This document shows positions 1 through 8,400 of a DNA stretch of 64,000 nucleotides, piece after piece. Both the position numbers and the translations under genes were made by a program. The first letter of the stretch is position 1. Every line of letters begins with the position of its first letter. Source of the DNA: Mytilus edulis (taxonomy: Eukaryota; Mollusca; Bivalvia; Mytilida; Mytilidae); contig NC_092345.1 of NCBI RefSeq assembly GCF_963676685.1, positions 49,125,838 through 49,189,837 on the forward strand, given 5' to 3'. The notes under the pieces are model-generated. The model was not told the origin of the DNA and searched no databases. It saw only the letters and a list, made by a program, of their open reading frames with translations.

Positions 1-2
1 GT

Positions 3-122
3 GGAAATGCAAGATTTCAGCAACCTAGGCCTCAATTTAGACCGAGATTTCAAGCACGTGGTGGCAACCCAGTGCAGTATCCCAACAATACGAAATCGTA
101 TTCTGGTCACTATATGAAGTGA
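3..122 (+). CDS. C-terminal end of gag-like protein (partial)
   Basis: The frame is open from the window edge to TGA at 120-122 and gives 39 residues rich in Arg, Gln, Pro, Asn and Gly, with RFQQPRPQFRPRFQARGG-like spacing. Basic, low-complexity tails of this kind are common at the end of retrotransposon gag proteins and bind nucleic acid. Its place directly before the reverse transcriptase supports gag. No zinc knuckle is visible in this piece. The identification rests on position and composition, not on a recognised domain. Confidence 0.5.
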   Translation, partial: GNARFQQPRPQFRPRFQARGGNPVQYPNNTKSYSGHYMK

Positions 123-201
123 TTCTTTAGCAAAATGTAATTAAAGTTGTGGCACAATTTTTTTTTTTATGGTTCTATGTTAAAGAGATGTGTAAGAATT
201 T

Positions 202-1896
202 ATGACATTGTTCATATTGTTAATTTTGTATAGAATTAAGATTGTATTACTTTCAGAGTCCAAACTATTGCGCCACCTATGGGATAAAGGGTGGACTCCA
301 ATAAACATACTTGAATTAAACACGTATCTAGGTGATTATGCAAATAGGGTGGATGCTCAGCTCCTGCTTGAGGGGTTTACTTTTGGATTTAGGATACAAT
401 ATGAAGGTCCACGTATTTCTACTACCGCAAAAAATTTGGTTTCTGCAGAAATACACAAGTTCGAAACATTAGCAAAGTTGCACGACGAGGTCAAACTGGG
501 TAGAATTTTGGGTCCATTTTCTAAAAAACCTATATCGACACTGCGAATTTCTCCAATTGGACTTGTTCAGAAACCAGATAAAGGTTGGCGTCTCATATCT
601 CATTTGTCTTATCCAAGTGGAGGTAGTATTAATGATTTTATACCCGAAGATTACTGTAGTGTGAAGTACTCATCATTTGAAAATGTTTTAAATATGATTG
701 CAGCTCTCGGAGAGCGTGCGAAAATCGGTAAAATCGATATTCGCCAAGCATTTAGGCTTTTAATCATAAATCCTGCAGATTTTGATCTTATGGGTATCAA
801 ATTTCAGGATAAGTTTTACATAAATAAATGTCTACCCTTAGGATTAAGTAGTTCATGCCAGCTTTTTGAACGATTTTCGACCTTTTTACACTGTGTTGTT
901 CAGTCAAAGTCCGGTCTGGACACTTTGGATCATTATTTGGATGATTTTATATTTGCTGGACATGAGTCAAATAATAATTGTGAGTTGTTAATGGACACTT
1001 TTATGAAAGTTTGTAAGGATTTATGCGTGCCATTGGCAGACAACAAAACAGTTGGTCCTACAACAACCTTGACATTTCTTGGTCTTGAAATTGATACTTT
1101 ACTTATGTTGGTAAGAATTCCGGAAAACAAGGTCATAAAGTTAAGGTCTGGTATTCTATACATGGTTGGTCGAAAAAAGATAAAATTGAAGGAACTAGAG
1201 TCAATCATTGGGCTAATGGCATTTTGCTCACGTGCAATTCCGTCATCAAGGGCTTTTACTAGAAGGTTTTACGATGTTATTTCAAACCTCCAACACGGGA
1301 AGTCGTATTATTATGTAAAAATTAATCAAGAGCTGAGATCTGATGCTTTAGTCTGGTTAGAGTTTTTAGAAAATTTTAATGGCGAATGCTTCATTTCGGA
1401 AAGTCTCTGGTTATCAAGTGATACGCTTGAGTTGTTTACTGATAGTTCTGGAAATGCTGCTCTTGGTTGTGGGGCTTATTTTGACAAGCAATGGACTCAG
1501 TTTCGATGGCCTGTCGAGTGGAGGGATAAAGAGTTCATGTCCGATATATCTTTTTTAGAGCTGGTGCCTATATTATTGGCCATGTTAATTTGGTCCCCTC
1601 AATTTTGCAACAAGAAAATTTTATTAAGAATAGATAACCAAGCACTAGTTTTGATAATTAACAAGCGAACATCAAAATCGAAGTACGTAATGAAGTTAAT
1701 TCGTCCTCTAGTTTTGTTATTAATGAGAAAAAATATTCAGGTACGAGCGTTGCATATTCCAGGCGAAAGTAATGCAATTGCAGATTCTCTGTCTCGTTTT
1801 CAGGTGATCCGTTTCCGTACATTGGCCCCGGAAGCAGATCAAACTCCATCAGACATTCCTGTGGAGTTTCACATGGTCATTTCGGAACTGAAGTAG
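202..1896 (+). CDS. Reverse transcriptase-RNase H of the YR retrotransposon
   Basis: This enzyme copies the element RNA into DNA and removes the RNA strand. In the 564-residue frame, reverse transcriptase shows motif A aspartate D179 (KIDIRQAF), the CLPLGLSSS stretch from 210 and the catalytic YLDD at 245-248. RNase H follows with D414 (FTDSSG), E453 (FLEL), D478 (RIDNQ) and D528 (AIADSL), a full D-E-D-D set. There is no stop or frameshift, so it looks intact. The ATG at 202 gives a hydrophobic first 17 residues that look unlike the family. A pyrimidine tract ending in CAG at 254-256 suggests that the conserved part begins on a spliced exon at 257. The last 90 or so bases overlap the recombinase frame. 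Membership of the DIRS/Ngaro branch is inferred from the neighbouring recombinase. Confidence 0.9.
   Translation: MTLFILLILYRIKIVLLSESKLLRHLWDKGWTPINILELNTYLGDYANRVDAQLLLEGFTFGFRIQYEGPRISTTAKNLVSAEIHKFETLAKLHDEVKLGRILGPFSKKPISTLRISPIGLVQKPDKGWRLISHLSYPSGGSINDFIPEDYCSVKYSSFENVLNMIAALGERAKIGKIDIRQAFRLLIINPADFDLMGIKFQDKFYINKCLPLGLSSSCQLFERFSTFLHCVVQSKSGLDTLDHYLDDFIFAGHESNNNCELLMDTFMKVCKDLCVPLADNKTVGPTTTLTFLGLEIDTLLMLVRIPENKVIKLRSGILYMVGRKKIKLKELESIIGLMAFCSRAIPSSRAFTRRFYDVISNLQHGKSYYYVKINQELRSDALVWLEFLENFNGECFISESLWLSSDTLELFTDSSGNAALGCGAYFDKQWTQFRWPVEWRDKEFMSDISFLELVPILLAMLIWSPQFCNKKILLRIDNQALVLIINKRTSKSKYVMKLIRPLVLLLMRKNIQVRALHIPGESNAIADSLSRFQVIRFRTLAPEADQTPSDIPVEFHMVISELK
243..256 (+). promoter_or_regulatory. 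Candidate 3' splice site before the RT frame
   Basis: TGTATTACTTTCAG is a short pyrimidine-rich stretch ending in CAG. The G at 256 is the first base of an RT codon, so an exon beginning at 257 would be joined in phase 1. Confidence 0.4.
1783..1803 (+). promoter_or_regulatory. Candidate 3' splice site before the recombinase frame
   Basis: The tract from 1783 to 1803 (ending TCTCGTTTTCAG) is a near-ideal vertebrate-style acceptor lying inside the end of the RT frame. The G at 1803 is the first base of a codon in the recombinase frame, again giving phase 1. Confidence 0.45.
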
Positions 1897-2789
1897 ATTT
1901 TTTAATAAACAATTCGGTAGCTCCTAGTACAGCAAAATTGTACACCAGGGCTTTAAATTTTTTTAACAGTTTCAGGAAAGATATCGGTCTTGCTAATGTA
2001 TGGCCTGTGCCACTGCACGACATTGTTGCTTTTATTGCATATATGTATAAATCTGGATTCGCTCATTCAACAATTAATTCGTACACATCAGGCCTAAGTT
2101 TCTACAACAAACTTAATGATTATGAAGACTATACACAAAAATTTATTGTAAGGAAAATGATCGATGGTGTAAAGCGTACAAGGTCGCCTCAGATGGATAC
2201 TAGACTGCCTATTTCAAGAGAGTTATTGGGTCGTATTTTGTCCATATTATCTTGTATTTGCAGTTCTGCATACGAGGTAAGGCTATTCAAGGCAGTTTTT
2301 TCCTTGGCCTTTCATGGTCTTTTTAGGGTTGGGGAGTTGACAGTTCAAACTATGAGTAATACATGTTATTCAAATCATGCTTTAAACATGAATGATGTAT
2401 AAATTTACAAAACATATTTAGAAATTCATTTAGTTTCGTCTAAGACCGATCAGTTTGGTAGGGGCGTAACCATACACATTCCGGAGCAATTAGACAAATG
2501 TATTTGTCCGGTGGTTTTATTGCCTTGCTATTTGCGAGACAGACCTGTAGTAGAGGGACCGCTATTTTGTCATTTTGACGGTAAACCATTGACTAAATAC
2601 CAGTTTTCTGCAATACTCAAAAAGTCACTACATGCTTTAGGTATTGATAACGCTCGTTGGTCGTCTCACTCTTTCAGAATAGGTATGGCTACAGCCTGTG
2701 CCATTGAAGGGTTATCCGACGAAAAGATTAAAAGTTTAGGTCGTTGGAAATCAGGTGCATATTTGCGTTACATACGAACTCCCGTTTAA
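1804..2789 (+). pseudogene. Tyrosine recombinase of the retrotransposon, broken by one stop codon
   Basis: In Ngaro and DIRS elements this enzyme inserts the circular DNA copy in place of a DDE integrase. One continuous frame (codons starting at positions divisible by 3) runs to TAA at 2787-2789, interrupted only by TAA at 2400-2402. Catalytic residues are visible on both sides. The first Arg is in FHGLFRVGEL (codon 2325) before the stop. HSFR (2667-2678), GRW (2739-2747) and the AYLRYI tyrosine (2769-2771) lie after it. The frame is already open at 1773 and overlaps RT. There is no ATG before 2043, which lies inside the N-terminal domain, so translation needs a spliced leader or a non-ATG start. 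A full-length product cannot be made from this copy unless the stop is read through. Confidence 0.85.
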
Positions 2790-3432
2790 TTGTTTATTTA
2801 TATTGCTGTTAGTTTCAGATTCTCCTATAAGGGTTTGGATTGTTGGGTCGTCAATTATTAAGAATGCGTTTGTGGAATCAAGGCAACGCCCGGGAGGAGC
2901 TAATTTGGCTTTGAATAGGTTGGGAGTAAATATCTGGTGGCAAGGAACCGGTGGACTAACTCTCTCCAAGATGAAAAATCGCATTAGATTAATGCTGAGA
3001 TTTGAAGATCCTCCCAGCTATATTATAGTGCACATTGGGGGAAATGATATAGGTAATATCAAACTAGGTTACTTACATTTCCAGCTTGTTAAATTTATGT
3101 CATGGTTATCAAATAAATTGCCTGAAACGACTTTAATTTGGTCGCAAGTATTACCAAGATTGCAGTGGAGGTATTCAACCAATGGGAACTGTATGGAGAA
3201 GTGCAGACGTCGGTTAAACAGTTCCATTGGTGTCCACATGATAAAGCATGGAGGCTGTTACATTCGGTATCCTGACATAAAAGCTACACATAAGTTCTTA
3301 GCAGAAGATGGGGTGCATTTAACTAAGATTGGAAATGAAATTTTTCTGAATATAATCCAGGGAGCACTAGAAACAATTATTTCTAGTAAGACGGGTGGCT
3401 TTACTTTTCCAGACGACTATTATACACTTTGA
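2755..3432 (+). CDS. SGNH/GDSL-type hydrolase of the retrotransposon
   Basis: This is an esterase-like enzyme carried by many Ngaro elements; its role in transposition is not known. The 225-residue frame shows all four SGNH blocks: VGSS at 30-33 (catalytic Ser33), a glycine stretch RPGG at 45-48, GGND at 95-98 (Asn97) and DGVHL at 185-189 (Asp185, His188). The frame opens after a stop at 2737-2739 and overlaps the recombinase by about 50 bases. The coordinates given start at an in-frame GTG, but the first ATG is at 2971, after the catalytic serine, so an ATG start would make a dead enzyme. A 3' splice site ends at 2818, just before the conserved domain, and is the likelier beginning. The frame is otherwise intact. 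Confidence 0.85.
   Translation: MHICVTYELPFNCLFILLLVSDSPIRVWIVGSSIIKNAFVESRQRPGGANLALNRLGVNIWWQGTGGLTLSKMKNRIRLMLRFEDPPSYIIVHIGGNDIGNIKLGYLHFQLVKFMSWLSNKLPETTLIWSQVLPRLQWRYSTNGNCMEKCRRRLNSSIGVHMIKHGGCYIRYPDIKATHKFLAEDGVHLTKIGNEIFLNIIQGALETIISSKTGGFTFPDDYYTL
2799..2818 (+). promoter_or_regulatory. Candidate 3' splice site before the SGNH frame
   Basis: A T-rich tract ending GTTAGTTTCAG lies 11 residues before the catalytic-serine block. The G at 2818 is the first base of a codon, so phase 1 applies here as at the two other acceptors. Confidence 0.45.
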
Positions 3433-3700
3433 ATTTTGATAGTTGACTCGTTGTAAATATTATATCTGCTCATATTATGAACTTTGTAATTAGTTTAGAT
3501 GAAACATCAGCGTTACTGATGCTCTTTTATGTATAATGTAAATAATTTCTTCCTTGTTACTCTGTCATTTATTAGAAATTGTTTCATTCAAATTTGCTTG
3601 AAATGGCACAGCTACGCGCAGCTCCCCCCAATTTTATTGGCGGTTGACGGTTCTACGAAACTTTTATCTGAGGACTAAAACTGTCGCAGCACCGTCAATT
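3433..3700 (+). other. Retrotransposon spacer between SGNH frame and B1
   Basis: No coding frame is present. The stretch holds a short GC-richer part near 3600-3700. It lies inside the element and probably forms the 3' untranslated part of its transcripts. Confidence 0.5.
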
Positions 3701-4026
3701 TGGCAGATTTCGCTGCGCTTAAAGAACATATTTGCAGTTTACAGACTTATTTAAATCGTATGATAGCATTAGCCTCTGATTTCCAGGGTTAATAGCTTAT
3801 CTTGAACTTGCCCCTTTTCATATATGGTCTGCCACCTCGAACATATTCGGCGATCATCATACAACATTTTCAAAGAAACATGCATTTCTATCACTGAATT
3901 TTAGTTCATATCATATCAAAAATTGCATTTCATATAATAGTACATATATCATATTTGTTAATAAATGCTGTGGCCATTTCCTGCCAACTCTAATTTGTTA
4001 TTTTTTAAATGAGCATCTAAGATAAT
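3701..4026 (+). repeat. Split direct repeat B1 of the Ngaro-like element
   Basis: This 326-bp stretch is identical to 4571-4896 at every position when the two are read side by side. An AATAAA at 3960-3965 could serve as a polyadenylation signal; the same signal recurs in B2. Confidence 0.9.
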
Positions 4027-4570
4027 AAGATTTAAAATCTAAATTTTAAATCAGTTATCGGTTGTGCTCAGGCACCATGTCCGTTATACTACTTCGTCAA
4101 TTATTATTATTATTTGGTTTTTAATTGGATTATCGATCTTCCCAAGTGATTGATTTACCCATAATCCTCCTTTTACCGTCGACATTTGGCAAAAGAAGAC
4201 GCTTTTTTGAGCAAACCCGCCCTCCCTCCCCTTAATTTGTTAGAATTCAATTCCTGCGGAAGATACTGCTGTTTGGTTTTTGTTTGTTTATTTCAGATTT
4301 GTATTGTCCACATAGATTATATCGTCATACCATGTTGAACGCTGTTCAGATTCTAATATAGAGACTGTCAAGCAACGAAAAATAGATGATTATAGAGGTA
4401 TACTGGCCGTAAAAGAGTGGACATACACAGAAATTGAAAGGATAACTTGGAAGTGATTAATTATGGATTGTATTACATTCTACAATGTTCTAACATGTGA
4501 AATAGTTGCAGATTTGAATTAATCAATGATAGCGATAACTTCTGATTTCCAGAGTTAGTCGTTTGATTTA
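4027..4570 (+). repeat. A2 segment of the split direct repeats
   Basis: This 544-bp stretch lies between the two B repeats. In Ngaro elements this position is taken by A2, whose partner A1 forms the left end, here outside the window. It has no coding frame. A short stretch at 4527-4563 echoes part of the B repeat (ctgatttccag) with mismatches. Confidence 0.7.
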
Positions 4571-4896
4571 TGGCAGATTTCGCTGCGCTTAAAGAACATA
4601 TTTGCAGTTTACAGACTTATTTAAATCGTATGATAGCATTAGCCTCTGATTTCCAGGGTTAATAGCTTATCTTGAACTTGCCCCTTTTCATATATGGTCT
4701 GCCACCTCGAACATATTCGGCGATCATCATACAACATTTTCAAAGAAACATGCATTTCTATCACTGAATTTTAGTTCATATCATATCAAAAATTGCATTT
4801 CATATAATAGTACATATATCATATTTGTTAATAAATGCTGTGGCCATTTCCTGCCAACTCTAATTTGTTATTTTTTAAATGAGCATCTAAGATAAT
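4571..4896 (+). repeat. Split direct repeat B2, right end of the Ngaro-like element
   Basis: This is the second identical copy of B1. Identity stops after 4896, which is taken as the right end of the element. Confidence 0.9.
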
Positions 4897-5489
4897 GTGT
4901 TGTTTTCATATTTCAGTTCTTATTATAACTTTAGAAATTATGTCCTTGGATACTTTTGGCTATTTTTTTTAATATACCGATATCTTTTACTTCAGATAGC
5001 TTCAGTTCTTACAGTGTGTATTATTGATGTATTTGAATTCAGCTAAGCTACAACTTATCAATAACAAATTCAACAAAGATCGAACGTCCATGACACAAAA
5101 GAAGAACCTGAAGCATGTACAAGTATTTTATTTCCAGACAGCCACTGACCTCTTGTAAATAAAAATACACAACTGTACTGATACACCTCTGAGTTACCAA
5201 ATAAGGAGAAACAATTAAACATCAAAACTGCAACAGCAATAAAAAGTGTAAAATAAAACGCATCAAAGTAAAACAAAAGACAACGTTAGCAGTACTGCAA
5301 AAAGTATCGTGAAAACAAGTTTATGAAACATATATGCTCTTCAACTTTGTAATTGTTTGGTTTTGAATTAAGCTTCACTGATGAGTCGTATGTGTAAATT
5401 ATAAGCCTAGTACCTTTGATAACTATATATACTAGCCTAAGTACCCGGTATACCATAATACAATTTTTTTTTCACACAGCTAACCCCAT
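4897..5489. other. Downstream flank of the C4-like gene, with a worn F1 copy
   Basis: This lies 3' of the minus-strand gene at 5490. A TTTATT near 5127 (AATAAA on the minus strand) could end its transcript. A degraded plus-strand F1 copy sits at about 5332-5442 (cactgatgagtcgtatgt, then cctagtacctttgataacta). No other gene was seen. Confidence 0.5.
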
Positions 5490-8400
5490 TTATTTTGCAC
5501 AAACAACACAGGTAAGCGGATAACCTTCATGATAGGGCGGACATGGTAACGCACCACACTTGGCAATAACCTCAAATAGAACGTTCCCATTTGTGTTACT
5601 TTCTCCTGACATCAGATAATCTGGAGATTCATCAATACAGATGAATGTAGTCGCTGATTTATGTCCGTAGTATCCAGAACCAAGATTACCCTTATATTTC
5701 ACATGCCAACCATTAAAACACGTATTTTTTCCAGGAATCATTATTGTCTGCGTTCCCTCATGGATTTCACAAACGGAACAAGAAACGTCTTCATTTAACG
5801 ATTTTGGTCCAAAGTAGTTGGTTTCAAACTCTGTTCCATACATATGACCTACAGCTGCTTGGGAGGCTGTTGTTTTAGTAAAGTCTGGGTTCGGTGGTAG
5901 ACAAACGGCTTCCGCTGCTGCTCCTGGTTCATCGTAAAATCCCCCACCAATAAAACCTTAAAATAAAAAGTAAAATCACAAAAATACTGCACTCAAAGGA
6001 AAAGCCAATCGGAAAGTACATAATCACATGGCAAAATAAAACGACAAAACACATCAAAAACGAATGGACAAGAACTGTCATATTCCTGACTTGGTACAGG
6101 CATTTTCAAATGTAGAAAATGATGGATTAAACCTGGTTTTATAGCGCTAGACCTCTCACCTTGTCTCATCATATTCCGTTATATTTACAATGATGCGTGA
6201 ACTAAACAATCATAATAAATAAAATAGTAAAAAAAACATTATTGCTATGTTTGCTTAAACTATTTAGAATTATTATTTTTGGTTCCACGATTTCAAAATA
6301 ACGATATCTAGACTTAGTATGATACATGTAGAAATCTATAAAACAACTTTATAGTTTTCAGGTAAGGGCAATATTTTCTTGAAATCAAAATAAAATCACA
6401 TCCAACATCGTTTTTTATTGTTTAAACAAATATTTTTTTCACTCATTCGTGTGTTCATGACGTTTTATAATTTAATGTATTGATTTTTCAGAGAAATTTA
6501 TAATACTACCTAGTTTAAGATTAAAAGTTCGCTGTATATGTGTCAGATTATTGTTAATTAGTGTTAAATGCATGTTTTTGGAATGAACAAGTACCCGGCC
6601 ACGTCCACTTAACTGATACACTCCTGAGTTACTGTGTGTTTGTTCTATTATTGTAAACTGGAGGTTGAAAAAATGAACTTGGAACTTAATTGTATACGTT
6701 TTGTATTTATTTACAAATTGTACCTGTCAGAGGTCTTTATTCAACTGCAGCAAAAATGGTATAAAAATTTCCAAACCATGAATCTCAATTAATCATCAAA
6801 TATACTTTGAATACCTGTGTATAAAAGCGTGTCATTTCCTGGACATATTTGTTTACCCCATCGGATATAAGTCGAACTTGTTTCTGAAATTAAAAAATAA
6901 AGTTATAAAAATTGCAATGATAATGATTGTCGGATTTAGTCTTTAAGTTTTATTTAAATTCAAAATTTTGAACGATCATATTTGTTTGTAAATCTAGAAA
7001 AAAGGACGAGAAGATACAAAAAAGGGAAGGGGAAATCCACAAATCGAAAAAATTGATCAACACAAACTTTATAAAGTTGAGCAAAAGATACCAGAGGGAC
7101 AGTCAAACTCACAGATCGAACATATACTGACAACACCATGGCAAAAACAGAGAAAAAAGACCAACAGAAAAATAACATGGAAACCAAAGACTAAGCAACA
7201 CGAACCCAACCAAACACTTGGGGTGATCTCAGTTTCTCCGGAATAGTAAGCAGATCCTGTTCCACATGAGGCACCCGTCGTGTTGCTTATGTTATTACAA
7301 AACCAGTAAATAGTCTAATTCGGTAGGTCACATTCGAGAAAAGGGAAAGGGATTATAGTCACGACATAAGGAACATATCCGTAACATCTGTGAAACGGAT
7401 ATTCATTAACGGTCAACCAACTCGTGATGGCGTCCTTAACTTCGCCATTTGGAACTCTTGATTTACTAGCTTCCTTTTTTGCAGCAACCCTCTATCAAGG
7501 AAATCATGATAGGAAATAGAGGTCTGGAAATATCGTATGAATTGTGAGATATATACTCCGTCTGCAGGCGCTGCTGGCATGTTGCTACATAGAAATAGAA
7601 AGTTCACAATTAATTGGGAAGCTAATATCATCTCTTTTGTCTTAAAGTTTTGTTTTCAACCGACCCTCAGTGTCAATTTCTAGATGTAAGTCAAGATATG
7701 GGGCAGATTTAATTGTATCTGTTGTATCTTTTATCTCTAGTTCGAAGGGATAGATGCGTTCAACATATTGACCAAAGTTTAAATTATTTAGTGAGAAAAC
7801 ACCATTTTTATAGCGGAACGTAAAGTTGAAGGATATTGCTAACTTCTTGGCTTTCTTCCTACGAAGTTCCAGTATGAAGTCAGCCTCATAATAATAAAGG
7901 AACAAAACGTCAAGAAGAGGGGCACAATTTGTTCCCATGGGAATGCCGATAATTTGTTGAAAACACGTCCTCCAAACGTTACAAATATGTTGTCAATCAA
8001 AAAATCAAGCATCTTGATATTGTCAGTTTCAGAGATTTTTTTATTTGAATCAAAGAAATGCTTAACAAAGTAAAATGTATTCCTCCCTATGACTTGATCC
8101 TTTAATCTTCGTTGACCATTGATTTTTATGAAACAAAGCAATACCAACTCTTTCAATTTATCTTTTAATTTGGAATGGGGAATACTTGTATAAAATATGT
8201 TAAATCAGGTGCTCAGAAAGTGTTTACAGTAAGAACGGGTTGTGTTTAAAGAACTTGACTGGCTGGTAAGCCCTCGCACGGTCGGTAGCAACAAAGAGAA
8301 ATTAACTTATTTATTCATTATATCGTTTTTAGAACTTTCCTTTTTTCCAATTTTCAATCATCGATAAAAGTTGTTAATTTATCTAATATCAAGTTTTATG

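Larger units (their letters stand above)
1..4896 (+). mobile_element. Ngaro-like tyrosine-recombinase retrotransposon, left end outside window
   Basis: Order seen: gag tail, RT-RNase H, tyrosine recombinase, SGNH hydrolase, then repeat B1 (3701-4026), unique A2 (4027-4570) and repeat B2 (4571-4896). YR retrotransposons of the Ngaro group are known for split direct repeats in the order A1-genes-B1-A2-B2, for lacking an aspartic protease and DDE integrase, and for often carrying an SGNH hydrolase. All of this fits. The left repeat A1 should be a copy of 4027-4570 located before position 1. Identical B repeats suggest a recent insertion, yet the recombinase carries a stop codon. The group assignment is firm, but I cannot name the element. 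Confidence 0.85.

Noticed and set aside
933-1208. Minus-strand frame of 91 residues
   Set aside because: It is the shadow of the reverse transcriptase frame, which carries the conserved motifs.
1801-1808. CAGGTGATC as a 5' splice site
   Set aside because: The bases after GT are a poor donor match, and the tract before it makes a far better acceptor.
1797-1910. Programmed frameshift from RT into the recombinase
   Set aside because: I found no convincing slippery heptamer in the overlap. The splice-site explanation fits better, though frameshifting is not excluded.
3701-4896. Identical direct repeats read as long terminal repeats of an LTR retrotransposon
   Set aside because: Both repeats lie on the same side of the genes, and the element has a tyrosine recombinase instead of an integrase, so the split-repeat Ngaro plan fits better.
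5070-5276. 68-residue minus frame
   Set aside because: It lies in the presumed 3' untranslated part of the C4-like gene and has no domain.
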